This document shows, piece by piece, positions 44,451 to 55,644 of a DNA stretch of 64,000 nt. A program made the position numbers and the translations under genes. The notes beneath the pieces were generated by a model. That model saw nothing but the letters and a program-made list of their open reading frames with translations. It was not told the DNA's origin and ran no database searches. The DNA lies in contig NZ_KB903252.1 of assembly GCF_000379685.1 (NCBI RefSeq), forward strand, positions 152,433-216,432. The letters run 5' to 3'. Source of the stretch: Catelliglobosispora koreensis DSM 44566. GTDB lineage: Bacteria > Actinomycetota > Actinomycetes > Mycobacteriales > Micromonosporaceae. Numbering within the stretch: position 1 is the stretch's first letter; every line of letters starts with the position of its first letter.

Positions 44451-45875
44451 TCATGAAGGTATCGCCAGCGACCCGAGTTGGTGCACGCGCAGGGTATTTG
44501 TCGAGCCCGGGGTTCCCGGCGGGCTTCCCGCCACGACCACGACGTAGTCGCCGACGTTGGCCCGGCCCAGCGTGAGCAACCGCTCGTCGACCTGCTTGAA
44601 CATGTCGTCGGTGTGGTGCACGAACGGCATGAAAAACGTTTCGACGCCCCAGGACAGCGCGAGCTGATCACGCACGGCCCGCTCAGGGGTGAAAGCCAGG
44701 AGGGGAAGCTCACAGTGCAGGCGCGACAGGCGGCGGACCGTGTCACCGGTGACGGTGAACGCGACTAACGCCTTGGCCCCGGTCGCGCGCGCGATCTGCG
44801 AAGCCGCGACCGTCAGGGCGCCGCCACGGGTGCGGGGGTCGTGCTGCAAACGCGGCACACCGAGCTGCCCGGCCTCCGTCGTTTCGATGATCTTCGCCAT
44901 CGTGGAGACCGTCAGCACCGGGTACTTGCCGACGCTTGTCTCGCCGGAAAGCATGACGGCGTCAGCACCATCGAGGACGGCGTTGGCGACATCGGAAGCC
45001 TCAGCACGAGTCGGCCGCGAGTTCTCAATCATCGAGTCGAGCATCTGCGTCGCCACGATGACCGGCTTGGCGAATTCCCGGCCGAGCTGCACGGCACGCT
45101 TTTGCACCAGCGGCACCTGGTCGAGCGGGAGTTCCACGCCCAGATCGCCACGGGCCACCATGATGCCGTCGAACGCGTCGACGATGGCCTCGAGGTTCTC
45201 GACCGCCTCCGGCTTCTCAATCTTGGCGATGACGGGCCGCAGCACGCCCTCTTCCTGCATGATCGCGTGCACGAGCTTGATGTCATCAGGCGAGCGCACG
45301 AACGACAGCGCGATGAAGTCAACGCCCAGGCGCAGCGAGAACCGCAGGTCCTCGACGTCCTTTTCCGACAGTGCCGGCACACTCACCGCGACGTTCGGCA
45401 GCGAAACGCCTTTGTTATTGGAAACCGGGCCGCCCTCGATGACGAGGCACTTGATGTCGGGCCCTTCCACGGCGGTCACCTCAACGGCGACCTTGCCGTC
45501 ATCGATCAGCAGTTTGTCGCCGACCTTCACTTCCTCGGGAAGCTTCTTATATGTACAGGAAACGCGTTCTTTGGTTCCCAGGATCTCTTCACTAGTGATG
45601 ACAACGCTGTCACCAGTCCGCCACTCGTGCGGTCCATCCGCGAACTTGCCCAGACGGATCTTCGGCCCCTGCAGATCAGCCAGTGTCGCTACGGACTTGC
45701 CGGAGGCGTCGGCAGCTTCGCGGACGCGGCGGTAAGCCTGCTCGTGGTCGCTGTGCGATCCGTGGCTGAAGTTCATGCGGGCAACGTCCATGCCAGCCTC
45801 GATGAGGCCTCGCAGGCGCTCCGGCGACCAGGTGGCGGGGCCTAGCGTGCAGACGATTTTTGCTCGGCGTGTCAC
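44451..45875 (-). CDS. pyk: Pyruvate kinase
   Basis: 474 residues, with AKIVCTLGPA and MNFSHGSHSDH at the N terminus, IAKIEKPEAVEN (catalytic Lys), ARGDLGVELPLDQVP and the signature MLSGETSVGKYP. It makes pyruvate and ATP from phosphoenolpyruvate in the last step of glycolysis. Start GTG 45875. It opens the run pyk-tesB-dehydratase and is divergent from the broken TMEM175-like gene. Confidence 0.96.
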   Translation of the reverse strand: MTRRAKIVCTLGPATWSPERLRGLIEAGMDVARMNFSHGSHSDHEQAYRRVREAADASGKSVATLADLQGPKIRLGKFADGPHEWRTGDSVVITSEEILGTKERVSCTYKKLPEEVKVGDKLLIDDGKVAVEVTAVEGPDIKCLVIEGGPVSNNKGVSLPNVAVSVPALSEKDVEDLRFSLRLGVDFIALSFVRSPDDIKLVHAIMQEEGVLRPVIAKIEKPEAVENLEAIVDAFDGIMVARGDLGVELPLDQVPLVQKRAVQLGREFAKPVIVATQMLDSMIENSRPTRAEASDVANAVLDGADAVMLSGETSVGKYPVLTVSTMAKIIETTEAGQLGVPRLQHDPRTRGGALTVAASQIARATGAKALVAFTVTGDTVRRLSRLHCELPLLAFTPERAVRDQLALSWGVETFFMPFVHHTDDMFKQVDERLLTLGRANVGDYVVVVAGSPPGTPGSTNTLRVHQLGSLAIPS

Positions 45876-45969
45876 GCCGGCAAGCCTAGTCCCTTATGTG
45901 ACTTGCGCCGCAACCGGGACTGTCAGCTTTTCCGCGCGGATCCGCTGGCTGATCGGCGAGAATGTCCAC

Positions 45970-46615
45970 ATGGCGAAACGGCCAGGCCGGGTTGAAGCAC
46001 TCAACCTCGACCGAACCGTGTCCTTTTCCGACGCGGTTATCGCGATCGCCATGACCCTGCTGGCGATCGACCTCCCACTACCCCGCGGCCACCACGTCAC
46101 GTGAACTGTGGCAAGACTTCGCCAGCAATCTGCCCACCAGTTACCTGTCTTTCGCCATCAGTTTCACCGTGATCGCGATCTTCTGGTACCAGCATCACCG
46201 CCTCTTCGATCGCATCGCCCATGTCAACACTCAGCTCACGATCTGGAATCTGGTCAGTCTCTTCGCCATCGTCGTGATTCCGTTCTCGACCAAGCTGCTT
46301 TCCGTTGGCGACGGCGAGAACTCCCTGGGCCCCGTGCTGTACGCGTCGACGCTGTTGTTGTGGGGCGCCGCTTTCGTCCTGATGGCGCTGGCCGCCCGGC
46401 GTTCGAACCTTTGGCGCGACGGCACCGCGGGCAACACCAGCGGCGACATCATCTTCGGCACGGCAACGGCACTGTCCATGTTCGCCGTGTCCATCCCGAT
46501 CGCGTTCGTCAATCCTTCGCTAGCCATGTTGAGCTGGCTGCTGATCCCGGTCGTCTCAGCCCTGTCCGACAGGATTAGGAGCCGAGTTTCTCTTCACCAG
46601 CACGACAGCCACTAA
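45970..46615 (+). pseudogene. Frameshifted TMEM175-like membrane protein
   Basis: The first frame (ATG 45970) gives the family's start, with the DRTVSFSDAVIAIAMTLLAIDL helix (fragment FSDAVIAIAMTLLAIDL carrying the FSD filter motif), and ends at TGA 46102-46104. The rest of the protein continues in the +1 frame from about 46100: SRELWQDFASNLPTSYL, AIFWYQHHRLFDRI, then three further helices to 46615. One base too many near 46095-46100 explains the break. TMEM175-type proteins are potassium channels. Either a recent pseudogene or a sequencing error. The 3' end overlaps the convergent gene by 60 bases. Confidence 0.78.
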
Positions 46616-47215
46616 GTAAGCGAGATCCAGCAGAAGGGTGGCGAGGTACAGGTAGACGAGCAACGGTGTGTCCCGCCCGGCGTCGAACGTCCAGATCGCC
46701 GCGCTCGCCAATGCTGTCCCCGCTAGCTTCGCCGCCGCGATCCACACCGACTGCCCGCGCAGACCCGCCCGGCTGATCAGCATGGCGATAAACAGCGCCG
46801 ACATCATCAGGTTCTGCCCGAACGCCGCGTAGGTCGCCTTTCCGGCATCGAATTCGTCGCTAACCAGCAGCACGCCACCGAAGGCCAGCCCTAAGGTCCC
46901 CGCCACCAGCAAGGAGAAGTGCAACGGCCGCAACTTCGGAAACTCGCGTGGCCCAAACTTTAGAACCGTATAGAGAATCGCGAGATCCGCCACGAACCAC
47001 ACGATGTTCACCATTGTCTGCACCGGCTGTCCTTGCCGCACGAACCCGAACAGGAACTCCCACGACAAGTTCGCTCCGAGCGCAGCCAGCGGCATGCCAT
47101 AAGTCTTGTCACGCAAGCCTTTTAGGATGATCAGCACATAGGTCAGGGTCCAGAAGAGGCCAGAGCCGAGCATGAGCGCCATTCGCATGTGGATAGTTAA
47201 CCCCAGGAACATCAT
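46556..47215 (-). CDS. Protein resembling transmembrane terpene cyclases (Pyr4/PaxB type)
   Basis: 219 residues with seven predicted helices. GANLSWEFLFGFV (Glu53) in helix 2 and LLLDLAYLVAV (Asp197) in helix 7 match in place and spacing the two acidic residues that are essential in the fungal meroterpenoid cyclase Pyr4 and its bacterial relatives such as the drimentine cyclases. No prenyltransferase or epoxidase gene is nearby, so if it is a cyclase it works alone here or on an exported precursor. It may instead be an uncharacterised membrane protein of the same fold. Two ATG starts exist (47215, 47212). Confidence 0.5.
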   Translation of the reverse strand: MMFLGLTIHMRMALMLGSGLFWTLTYVLIILKGLRDKTYGMPLAALGANLSWEFLFGFVRQGQPVQTMVNIVWFVADLAILYTVLKFGPREFPKLRPLHFSLLVAGTLGLAFGGVLLVSDEFDAGKATYAAFGQNLMMSALFIAMLISRAGLRGQSVWIAAAKLAGTALASAAIWTFDAGRDTPLLVYLYLATLLLDLAYLVAVVLVKRNSAPNPVGQG

Positions 47216-47284
47216 TTCCGATGTCCGCCGAGGTCAAGACCGCCCTTCACACAAGGCCCTCAAGCTCTGCGCGTCCCGGGCTTT

Positions 47285-47890
47285 CTAAAGGGCCGCACGA
47301 AAAGTCATCCCGTTCGCATGCGTCCACCGCACTGTGGCCGTATCAACTCGCACACTCACAGCCCTGTCGTAGTCATCACTCGTCCAGACAGCAAAGTAAT
47401 AACCGTCCTTTATGGACAGCGGCACTGTCTTTCCCGACGACAATCTGAGCTGCCCTCTCACCGCCCCCTCCGGCGCCCTCCCGAAAGCATGCCCAGAGGT
47501 GCCATGTGACCGGACCAGCGGTTCAAGCGGCTCGGCAAGCTGGCCAGCGTTCCGGTAGGACAGGTCAACATCCGCGTTCCATCGAGTCGGGCCCAGCCGG
47601 TTGATACGGCAGGCGACGAGCGTCTCGCCATCGGCGAATAGGTGTGCCCGGCCTCCGCCTGGAAGGTCCCGTGAATAGACCTCGGCCGGAGCCGAACTCT
47701 TCGGCGTGGGAACAGGAAGCTGGCTCATGGCGTCCACGCACCACGCCCTCACCTCCGCTGCCCCTGGCGTTCGCGAAAGGCCACTGGCGATACCCGGCGA
47801 GTCGAAGAAACCTTTGTGCGCCAAGGGTTTGCGGTCAGGGTTTGACAGCGTTTTTGTGGAGCTGCCGGGTTTCCCGATGCACGTTAAGGT
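47285..47890 (-). pseudogene. Remnant of a sigma-factor partner protein
   Basis: An open frame without its own start encodes about 200 residues: AEVRAWCVDAMSQLP, GGGRAHLFADGETLVACRIN, YRNAGQLAEPLEPLVR and ends AVSVRVDTATVRWTHANG. It looks like the extracytoplasmic half of the membrane proteins that follow SigE-type ECF sigma genes. The expected N-terminal helix is missing; the frame runs directly out of the broken sigma gene. I read it as a fused remnant. Confidence 0.5.
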
Positions 47891-48322
47891 CGACAGGCTG
47901 TCGCCGTAGATCAGCAGCCCCCGGTCGCCCTTCTGGCGCTGGGCCAGCAGCGGCGGCGCAGTGGCGGTGTAGGTCGGCGAGGAGGCGCAAAGCGACGACT
48001 TCACGCTGACGGCGCGGGAGGTTCGCGACCAGTTGGCGCAACTGGCCGTTGGGTGACTCTGTCGTGATAGGACGGTCCGGAATGTCGCCGAGCACTTCAC
48101 GCCGCGTGCGCCGCCACCACGAACGCTGGAAGTTGAGCGCCGTGCGCAGCACCCACGCGAGCGGGTTCGGGTGCGCCCGCACCGCGGACCATCGCGCACA
48201 AGCGCGTGCGTATGCCCCGGCGACCGAGTCTTCGGCGCCAGCCCGGTTTCCGCTCGCCGCAGGACAGCGCGAAACACGCTGTCCTTGGTCGACAGGTAGA
48301 AACCTTCGAAGTCGTCCACCAC
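47891..48322 (-). pseudogene. Degenerate ECF sigma factor (SigE-like)
   Basis: The GTG at 48322 opens as VDDFEGFYLSTKDSVFRAVL, the region 2.1 start of the actinobacterial SigE-like ECF family. About residue 25 the frame is lost; in the next frame follow EDSVAGAYARACARW, NPLAWVLRTALNFQRSWWRR (region 2.4) and LPRRQREVVALRLLADL (region 4.1), then coherence is lost again before the region 4.2 recognition helix. At least two frame changes and a missing DNA-binding helix mean it cannot give a working sigma factor. Confidence 0.7.
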
Positions 48323-48380
48323 TACCTCCTGCCCGGACTACTCCTAGGCCGGGCAGGAGCTTTACCTACCGAGATTGCGG

Positions 48381-49793
48381 TTAGATAACCGCGAGGGCAC
48401 GTGAGGCCGGGGAGACCGGCGACGGGAGCGAACCGGAACCGCCAAGGTAGGCGTGGATCGACGCGGCAGCGGCCCGGCCTTCGGCGATCGCCCACACGAT
48501 CAGGGACGCACCGCGGTGTGCGTCGCCGGCGGTGAAGACACCAGGGCGGGTGGTCTGCCAGTCCTCGTCACAGTCGATCGTGCCGCGTGGGCTGACCGGA
48601 ATGTCGCCGAATTCGGTGCCTTCAAAGCCAACGGCCAGCAGAACCAGGTCGGCCGGGATCTCGCGCTCCGTGCCCGGAACCGGGACGGCGACACGGTTTT
48701 CCACGACCACGTCAGCGATCCGGATCGCGGTCAGCTTGCCTTCCGTGCCCACGAACTCCTGCACGGCCACGGCGAAGACCCGGTCGCCGCCTTCCTCATG
48801 CGCTGCATAGGAACGCAGAATCCACGGCCACACCGGCCACGGATCGCGCTCCTCGGCACGCGCCGAGGGCGGCAGCGGATAGCGGTCGAGCTGCGTCACC
48901 GAAAGCGCACCTTGGCGGTGTGCGACACCGAGGCAGTCGGCACCCGTGTCACCGCCGCCGATGATGACCACGTGCTTGCCTTCAGCAGAGATCGCTGGCG
49001 CCTGCCCAACAGCAACAAACCTATTCGCTTGTACTAAGTGATCCATCGCCAAGTGAATCCCCGAAAGCGAACGCCCCGGCGTGTCCACGTCGCGCGCACG
49101 CAACGCTCCCGTGGCCAGAAGCACCGCGTCATGCCGCAGTGCATCCAGCGACGTCACGTTGACACCAGTCTTGAAGACGACGCCCTCGGCGGCGAGCTGC
49201 ACCACCCGCCGGTCGATGTGGTGCTTTTCGAGCTTGAAGTCGGGAATCCCGTACCGCAGCAGACCGCCAACAGCATCGTCACGTTCATACACGACGACGT
49301 CGTGCCCGGCCCGTGCGAGTTGTTGCGCCGCAGCCAATCCGGCCGGTCCCGAGCCGACGACGCCGACAGACTTGCCCGAGCGCACGGAAGCGGGCTGTGG
49401 CTCATATGTCGCACGGTCGGCTATGGACACTTCGATCTGCTTGATGGTGACCGGCTCGGCACCCGCGAATCCCAGCACACAGGCCGCTTCGCAGGGAGCC
49501 GGGCACAACCGTCCCGTGAATTCCGGGAAGTTGTTGGTGGCATAAAGCGATTCGGCCGCATGCTCCCAGTCGCCCAGGCGCGCAGAGTCGTTCCAGTCCG
49601 GGATGCGGTTGCCCAGCGGGCAGCCGTCGTGACAGAAGGGAATGCCACAGTCCATGCACCGGGTCGCCTGTTCCCGCACCAGTTGCGGGGCGGCCGGCGG
49701 GTAGACCTCTTTCCAGTCCAGGATCCGCACCGGGACGGGCCGCCGCGCGGGCAGCTCCCGGTCATAACGCATAAACCCATGAGGGTCAGGCAC
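48381..49793 (-). CDS. gltD: Glutamate synthase small subunit
   Basis: 470 residues from GTG 49793, eight bases inside the end of gltB. N-terminal cysteines ([18 protein letters not shown] and [12 protein letters not shown]) bind two 4Fe-4S clusters; FAD binding [17 protein letters not shown] and NADPH binding [15 protein letters not shown] follow; the C terminus has [19 protein letters not shown]. It passes electrons from NADPH to GltB. Full length for the family. Confidence 0.96.
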   Translation of the reverse strand: MPDPHGFMRYDRELPARRPVPVRILDWKEVYPPAAPQLVREQATRCMDCGIPFCHDGCPLGNRIPDWNDSARLGDWEHAAESLYATNNFPEFTGRLCPAPCEAACVLGFAGAEPVTIKQIEVSIADRATYEPQPASVRSGKSVGVVGSGPAGLAAAQQLARAGHDVVVYERDDAVGGLLRYGIPDFKLEKHHIDRRVVQLAAEGVVFKTGVNVTSLDALRHDAVLLATGALRARDVDTPGRSLSGIHLAMDHLVQANRFVAVGQAPAISAEGKHVVIIGGGDTGADCLGVAHRQGALSVTQLDRYPLPPSARAEERDPWPVWPWILRSYAAHEEGGDRVFAVAVQEFVGTEGKLTAIRIADVVVENRVAVPVPGTEREIPADLVLLAVGFEGTEFGDIPVSPRGTIDCDEDWQTTRPGVFTAGDAHRGASLIVWAIAEGRAAAASIHAYLGGSGSLPSPVSPASRALAVI

Positions 49794-52700
49794 GGGCCAC
49801 CTCCATGACTGCCACGTCGACGTCACGGCCGGCAGCGGCGGCGGCTTGCATGACTTCCAGCACGCGCTGGTAGTCCCGGGGGACGACAGCGGTGAAGCGG
49901 GAAACATCCCAGTTGGACAACAGCTTCGCCGCGACGGCGGAGCCGGTCTCGTCAAAGTGCTTCTGCACCAACGTGTGCAGCGGTGCCTCGTCGATCACCG
50001 GGCGCAGGTCGACGAGTTCCCGGTTGACGAGCAACGGGTCGAGGTCGAGCACATATGCCGTACCCCCGGACATGCCGGCGGCGAAGTTGCGGCCTGTAGG
50101 ACCAAGCACGACAACGGTTCCCCCGGTCATGTACTCACAGCCGTGGTCGCCGACGCCCTCGACGACGGCTGTCGCACCGGAGTTACGCACGGCGAACCGC
50201 TGGCCCACCCGGCCGCGCAGGAACACCTCTCCCGCGGTCGCGCCATAAAGGAGCGTATTGCCCGCGATGATGTTTTCCTCGGCCGCGAAAGCCGACGCCT
50301 CATGGGGTCGCACGACGAGACGCCCGCCAGAAAGACCCTTGGCGACGTAGTCATTCGCATCGCCGAACAAGCGGAGCGTCACGCCCGCGGGAAGGAACGC
50401 GCCAAACGATTGCCCTGCCGTGCCGTGCAACGTGACATCGATCGTGCCCGCTGGCAGAGAACCGAAGCGCCGCACCAGTTCCCCGCCGAGCATCGCGCCC
50501 ACACTGCGGTGCACATTGCTCACGTCGAACTCAGCGGACACCCGGCCGAATGCACCCGGCGCGGACGCTCCACCAGCACCGACCGCGCCATTCGCGCCGA
50601 CGGCAGCGCTCGCATCCGTTGCGCCGTTTGCATTCTGGCCCGGCACAAAGCCGCCGTCCACGGCGATCCGGTCGAGCAACGGCAGCAAACGCTGGTCAAA
50701 GGCGTCCTCAAGGCGATGATCCTGCCCGCGCATGCGCCGTTTGGCGTCTCCGTAGGGCGAAGACGGAATCGCCAGCACGGGTGACAGGTCGAGGCCGTGC
50801 GCCTTCCAGTGCTCGTTCGCGAGAGCGACGTCGAGCAGGTCAGCGCGGCCAACGGCCTCGTCGAGGGAGCGCAAGCCCAGCGCAGCCAGGTGTTCGCGCA
50901 CCTCTTCGGCGAGGAAGAGGAAGAAGTTCTCGACAAACTCCGGCTTGCCGGTGAACCGCTCACGCAACGCCGGGTTTTGCGTGGCGATGCCCACGGGACA
51001 CGTGTCCAGGTGACAGACCCGCATCAGGATGCAGCCGCTGACGATCAGCGGTGAGGTGGCGAAGCCAAACTCTTCCGCACCAAGCAATGCGGCGATCACG
51101 ACGTCACGCCCGGTCTTGAGCTGACCGTCGACCTGAACGGTGACCCGATCGCGCAATCCGTTGAGCAGCAACGTTTGCTGTATCTCGGCCAGCCCCAGCT
51201 CCCACGGCGTGCCCGCGTGCTTGAGTGAGTTGAGCGGAGACGCACCCGTGCCACCGTCGTGACCACTGATCAGGATCACGTCAGCTTTCAGCTTCGCCAC
51301 ACCAGCGGCCACCGTGCCAACGCCGACCTCTGACACCAGCTTCACGTGCACACGGGCCGCCGGGTTGACGCACTTGACGTCGAAAACGAGCTGCGCGAGG
51401 TCTTCGATCGAGTAGATGTCGTGGTGCGGCGGCGGCGAGATCAGGCCAACGCCGGGGGTCGCGTGCCGCGTCTTAGCGATCCACGGCCACACCTTGTTTC
51501 CGGGCAGCTGGCCGCCTTCGCCCGGCTTAGCGCCCTGGGCCATCTTGATTTGGATGTCGTCGGCATGCACGAGATATTCCGTCGTCACGCCGAACCGTCC
51601 ACTCGCGACCTGCTTCACCGCCGACCGGCGCAACGGGTCGTGCAAGCGGTCGGCGTCTTCGCCGCCTTCACCAGTGTTGGACCTGGCGCCCAAGCGGTTC
51701 ATCGCGATGGCGAGGTTCTCATGCGCCTCGGCGGAGATCGATCCGTATGACATCGCCCCGGTCGCGAACCGCTTCACGATCTCTGACGCGGGCTCGACCT
51801 CTTCCAGTGGTACCGGCTGAGTGCCTTTGAATTTGAGCAAACCGCGCAGGGAACCCGCTTTTGCCGCAAGGGCATCGACCTTCTCGGTGTAACGCCGGAA
51901 CACATCGGCCTGACCCGAGCGGGTCGCGTGCTGCAGCAGGAAGACGGTTTCCGGGTTGAACAGGTGCACCTCACCCTCGCGCCGCCACTGCCATTCGCCG
52001 CCGACTTCCAGGCGCCGGTGCGCCTGCTCGGCCGGGTTGACCGGATAGGCGACCGCGTGCCGCACAGCGACTTCCGCGTGGATTTCCGCCAGGCCGATGC
52101 CTTCGATTTTTGAGGGGGTACCGGTGAAGTAGCGCTCGGTCAGCTTGGAGCTGAGCCCGACCGCCTCGAAAACCTGTGCCCCACAATAGGAAGCGACCGT
52201 CGAGATGCCCATCTTGGACATCACCTTCTGGATTCCCTTACCGAGGCTCTTCACGACATTGCGGATGGCCTTCTCCGGCGTGATGCCCGTCAGGACACCG
52301 GTCGAGATGAGGTCCTCGACGCTCTCGAAAGCCAAGTAGGGGTTGACCGCGGCGGCGCCGTAGCCGACGAGCACGGCGGCATGATGAACCGCCCGGCAGT
52401 CACCCGACTCGACGACCAATGCGACCTGCGTGCGGGTCTGCTCACGGACCAGGTGCTGGTGCACAGCCGCGGTCAGCAACAGCGACGGAATCGGGGCGAG
52501 GTCTGCGGTGCTGTCGCGATCGGAAAGCACCAGAACGCGCACACCATCTTCGATCGCCTCGGACACGTGCCGGCAGATCTCGACGAGCCGTGATTTCAGG
52601 CCTTGCGCCCCGTCACGCAACGGATAGAGCCCACTGACCCGGACCGCCTTGAAGCCCGGCATGTCCCCGTCGTCGTTAATGGACAGGATCTTGGCAAGCT

Positions 52701-54390
52701 CATCATTGTCGATGATGGGGTACGGGAGAACGACCTGACGGCAGCTCGCCGGCCCCGGCTCGAGCAGATTGCCTTCCGGCCCGATCGTCAGACTGAGGCT
52801 GGTGACCAGTTCCTCGCGGATCGCGTCCAGGGGCGGGTTCGTCACCTGGGCGAAGATCTGGTGGAAGTAGTCGTAGAGCAGCCGCGGCTTCGTCGATAGC
52901 GGCGAGACCGGGGTGTCGGTTCCCATGGAGCCCAGCGGTTCCGCGCCGGCGCGGGCCATCGGGCCGATGATCAGCTTGAGTTCCTCTTCGGTGTAGCCGA
53001 AGGTTTGCTGGCGCCGCTGCACCGAATCGTGGGTGTAGACGATGTGCCGCCGCTCCGGCAAGCCTTCCAGGTGCATCAGACCGCCGTGCAGCCAGTCCTG
53101 ATAAGGCTTTTGAGCCGCGAGCTCTTGCTTGATCTCGTCGTCTTCGATGACTCGCTGAGCCGCGGTGTCAACTAGGAACATCTTGCCTGGCTCGAGGCGA
53201 CCTTTCGCGACGATCGTCGCGGGGTCGAGGTCGAGCATGCCCGCCTCGCTGCCGAGCACGACCAGACCGTCACTGGTGCGCCACCATCGTCCCGGGCGCA
53301 GACCGTTGCGGTCGAGCACCGCCCCGACCAGCGTCCCATCGGTGAACGCCACGCTCGCCGGGCCGTCCCACGGCTCCATCAAACTGGCATGGAACTGGTA
53401 GAAAGCACGTTTCGCGCCGTCCATGACCGGGTCATTTTCCCACGCTTCGGGAATCATCATCAGCAATGCGTGAGGCAGTGACCGGCCCGCAAGGTGAAGC
53501 AGCTCAAGGACTTCGTCGAAGTTCGCCGAGTCGCTAGCGCCGGGCGTGCACACCGGGAACAGCCGCTTGATGTTGCCAGGCATGAGCGGGCTTGCCAGCA
53601 GCGCCTCCCGCGCGCGCATCCAGTTCACGTTGCCGCGCACGGTGTTGATCTCGCCGTTGTGGGCGATGAACCGGTACGGGTGGGCCAGCGGCCAGCTCGG
53701 GAACGTGTTCGTGGAGAACCGGCTGTGCACCAAGGCAATAGCGGACTTGACCCGCTCGTCGGACAGTTCCGGGAAGAACGTGCCGAGCTGGTCGGGGGTC
53801 AGCATCCCCTTATAGACGATCGTGCGCCCGCTCAGCGACGGGAAGTAAGCCGGGACGCCGCGCTCACGGGTCTCGCGTTCGGCTTGTTTACGCACGCAGA
53901 ACGCGACCCGCTCCAACTCCATGCCACTGAGCGGTTCGCCCGTGCTCAAGTTGTGCGCGGAGAGGAAGACTTGCCGGATATGGGGACGGGCCGTCTCAGC
54001 GGTCGCGCCGAGGTCCTCCGGGTTGACCGGAACGTCACGCCAGCCCTCAATGTGGGCACCCTCGACGAGCGCGTACTTCTCCAGGACGGTCAGCGCACGG
54101 GCCTCATCGGCGCCATTACGGGGCAAGAACACGAGTCCCGTGGCGTAAAAGCCCTGCTCCGGGAGGTCAAAATCCACTTCCGCGCGCAGGAATTCGTCGG
54201 GAATCTGGATGAGAATGCCAGCACCGTCGCCCGTCGTCGTTTCCGCCCCGCGGGCTCCCCGGTGATCCAGCCTGCACAGGGCGTCTAAGCCCTTCTGCAC
54301 CACGTCATGGCTCTTCTTGCCGGCCACATCGGCAATGAAGGCAACACCACAGGAGTCGTGCTCGAATGCCGGGTCGTAAAGAGACTGCAC
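49786..54390 (-). CDS. gltB: Glutamate synthase large subunit
   Basis: 1534 residues. The N-terminal glutaminase nucleophile is Cys14 ([11 protein letters not shown]), which implies removal of a short propeptide. The central and FMN-binding synthase domains follow ([52 protein letters not shown]), with 3Fe-4S cysteines in [16 protein letters not shown], and a C-terminal beta-helix domain with Gly-rich turns. A low-complexity Ala/Gly insertion (about 50540-50640) interrupts a loop. It transfers glutamine amide nitrogen to 2-oxoglutarate. A -10-like TAGACT lies at 54453-54458. Confidence 0.97.
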   Translation of the reverse strand: MQSLYDPAFEHDSCGVAFIADVAGKKSHDVVQKGLDALCRLDHRGARGAETTTGDGAGILIQIPDEFLRAEVDFDLPEQGFYATGLVFLPRNGADEARALTVLEKYALVEGAHIEGWRDVPVNPEDLGATAETARPHIRQVFLSAHNLSTGEPLSGMELERVAFCVRKQAERETRERGVPAYFPSLSGRTIVYKGMLTPDQLGTFFPELSDERVKSAIALVHSRFSTNTFPSWPLAHPYRFIAHNGEINTVRGNVNWMRAREALLASPLMPGNIKRLFPVCTPGASDSANFDEVLELLHLAGRSLPHALLMMIPEAWENDPVMDGAKRAFYQFHASLMEPWDGPASVAFTDGTLVGAVLDRNGLRPGRWWRTSDGLVVLGSEAGMLDLDPATIVAKGRLEPGKMFLVDTAAQRVIEDDEIKQELAAQKPYQDWLHGGLMHLEGLPERRHIVYTHDSVQRRQQTFGYTEEELKLIIGPMARAGAEPLGSMGTDTPVSPLSTKPRLLYDYFHQIFAQVTNPPLDAIREELVTSLSLTIGPEGNLLEPGPASCRQVVLPYPIIDNDELAKILSINDDGDMPGFKAVRVSGLYPLRDGAQGLKSRLVEICRHVSEAIEDGVRVLVLSDRDSTADLAPIPSLLLTAAVHQHLVREQTRTQVALVVESGDCRAVHHAAVLVGYGAAAVNPYLAFESVEDLISTGVLTGITPEKAIRNVVKSLGKGIQKVMSKMGISTVASYCGAQVFEAVGLSSKLTERYFTGTPSKIEGIGLAEIHAEVAVRHAVAYPVNPAEQAHRRLEVGGEWQWRREGEVHLFNPETVFLLQHATRSGQADVFRRYTEKVDALAAKAGSLRGLLKFKGTQPVPLEEVEPASEIVKRFATGAMSYGSISAEAHENLAIAMNRLGARSNTGEGGEDADRLHDPLRRSAVKQVASGRFGVTTEYLVHADDIQIKMAQGAKPGEGGQLPGNKVWPWIAKTRHATPGVGLISPPPHHDIYSIEDLAQLVFDVKCVNPAARVHVKLVSEVGVGTVAAGVAKLKADVILISGHDGGTGASPLNSLKHAGTPWELGLAEIQQTLLLNGLRDRVTVQVDGQLKTGRDVVIAALLGAEEFGFATSPLIVSGCILMRVCHLDTCPVGIATQNPALRERFTGKPEFVENFFLFLAEEVREHLAALGLRSLDEAVGRADLLDVALANEHWKAHGLDLSPVLAIPSSPYGDAKRRMRGQDHRLEDAFDQRLLPLLDRIAVDGGFVPGQNANGATDASAAVGANGAVGAGGASAPGAFGRVSAEFDVSNVHRSVGAMLGGELVRRFGSLPAGTIDVTLHGTAGQSFGAFLPAGVTLRLFGDANDYVAKGLSGGRLVVRPHEASAFAAEENIIAGNTLLYGATAGEVFLRGRVGQRFAVRNSGATAVVEGVGDHGCEYMTGGTVVVLGPTGRNFAAGMSGGTAYVLDLDPLLVNRELVDLRPVIDEAPLHTLVQKHFDETGSAVAAKLLSNWDVSRFTAVVPRDYQRVLEVMQAAAAAGRDVDVAVMEVARA

Positions 54391-54513
54391 CGGGCCTCCT
54401 CAGTCGTCACGGGGGAATACGGGACGACGTCGGCCCAAGAGTCAGTTTGTTGAGTCTACGTTAAAGAGACAGAGGCGCCACTAGGTGGAGATTGATCACA
54501 CTTCCACATACTG

Positions 54514-54572
54514 AGACCGCGCACGCGCTCTGACCGTTGACCCCCGTTTCGGTCACGTTACGTGCGCGGTCT
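54514..54572. repeat. 12-bp inverted repeat in the gltB upstream gap
   Basis: AGACCGCGCACG (54514-54525) and CGTGCGCGGTCT (54561-54572) are perfect complements 35 bases apart, in the 444-base gap between gltB and the ltrA-like remnant. It lies upstream of the presumed gltB promoter and might be a regulator site or RNA stem. I recognise nothing else in this gap. Confidence 0.45.
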
Positions 54573-54834
54573 GGCGTACAGCGCTTACCGGCGGCGGTCC
54601 TGCTTCCACGACAGCGGGCCGGGGAGGTCGACACGGTGCGCCCGGGCGCGGGAGTTCCACGACCACCGGCCGATTTTGATGCTCCACGAGGAGAAGCCCT
54701 GCTGGGTGAAGTTAAGCCGGAGGGGTCCGAGCTTCATCGTGCGGCGGAAGATAATTCCCATAGATCATGTGTACCCAACGCGCGCAACGTCCAAAACAGA
54801 CTTTGCCAGGGACTATTCGGGCATACTGCCAGTT

Positions 54835-55450
54835 ATGGCGGACGATCACAGCGCGGGCGAACGCCACGCCTCCTGGATCGAGCTGTTCTTCGACCTTGTC
54901 CTCGTGGCCGGCATCGCCCAGTTGGCACATGTCTTGTCGCACGGGCCATCGCTGGCTGACCTGGGTCTGTATGTGTTGCTGTACTTGGCTTTCTGGATCA
55001 CCTGGGCGACCTTCACCGTCTACGGAAGGGTACGTGGTGAGAAGACCCGCATTCTGCCGATCCTGCTTGCCATGATGGGTTTGGCCGTGATGGTGGCGTC
55101 GGTTCCCGGGGTGCGAGAGGAGCACACGACGGCGTTCGTTGTGGCGCTATATCGCTCTACGCTGGCTCGGCGGTCGCATCTACGGGCGGACGCAGATCGT
55201 CGTTGACTGGCCACTCGCTCAGTACGGCGTGGGCGCCCTGCCTTGGCTCATCTCGATTTGGGCTCCAGACGGCGCACGCTATTGGCGGTGGGCGCTCGGT
55301 GTGGGCATCGACCTCTACAGCCTGCTTGCCGTGTCCGGAACGGACATGATGCGCTCAGCCGAACGCAAGCTCGACCGGCTTCTTCAGCACCGCAAGAACA
55401 GATCGGTCTTGGCGATCGCGATCGTCCGGATCTTCCCTGCCCACGGATAG
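54835..55450 (+). pseudogene. Frameshifted and truncated LtrA-like membrane protein
   Basis: The first frame gives the family start ERHASWIELFFDLVLVAGIAQ and two further helices up to EHTTAFVVA at 55146. One extra base at about 55147 shifts the frame; the sequence then resumes as YIALRWLGGRIYGRTQIVVDWP and WLISIWAPDGARYW. LtrA proteins are about 370-400 residues; here coherence ends after ~190, near 55390, where the truncated fic gene of the opposite strand begins. It cannot give an intact protein. LtrA is of unknown function (low-temperature requirement in Listeria). Confidence 0.75.
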
Positions 55451-55641
55451 ACCTGCCCGATGAGCTGCCGGTGGAAATCACAGAGGTGAGCCACATCGTA
55501 GTGGCCGGGCAATACGCGCACCGTTAAGCCGGCCATGGCGGCCACGGCCAGGTCCGTTTCGATTGGAGCCAGCCGGGCCGAATCGTGCCGGCCGAAGCGA
55601 TTGATGAGCACGCCGGAGTCGGCATAGGAATATGGATCCAC
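55384..55641 (-). pseudogene. Truncated Fic/Doc toxin
   Basis: 85 residues of the N-terminal half of a Fic-domain protein: DPYSYADSGVLINRFG, PLHYD-like LPGHYDVAHLCDFHRQL and VYPWAGKIRTIAIAKTDLF. The following segment with the catalytic HPFxEGNGR motif is absent, so AMP-transfer activity cannot remain. It begins three bases after the antitoxin stop, the layout of a phd-doc or antitoxin-fic operon. Its end meets the truncated ltrA-like gene. Confidence 0.8.
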
Positions 55642-55644
55642 GGA

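Noticed and set aside
46100..46110. Programmed +1 frameshift in the TMEM175-like gene
   Set aside because: No slippery codon run, internal Shine-Dalgarno sequence or pseudoknot is evident, so a plain indel is simpler.
54391..54834. Small gene in the gap upstream of the ltrA-like remnant
   Set aside because: The frame at 54562 runs into the remnant but has no plausible start, and its composition is unlike coding DNA.
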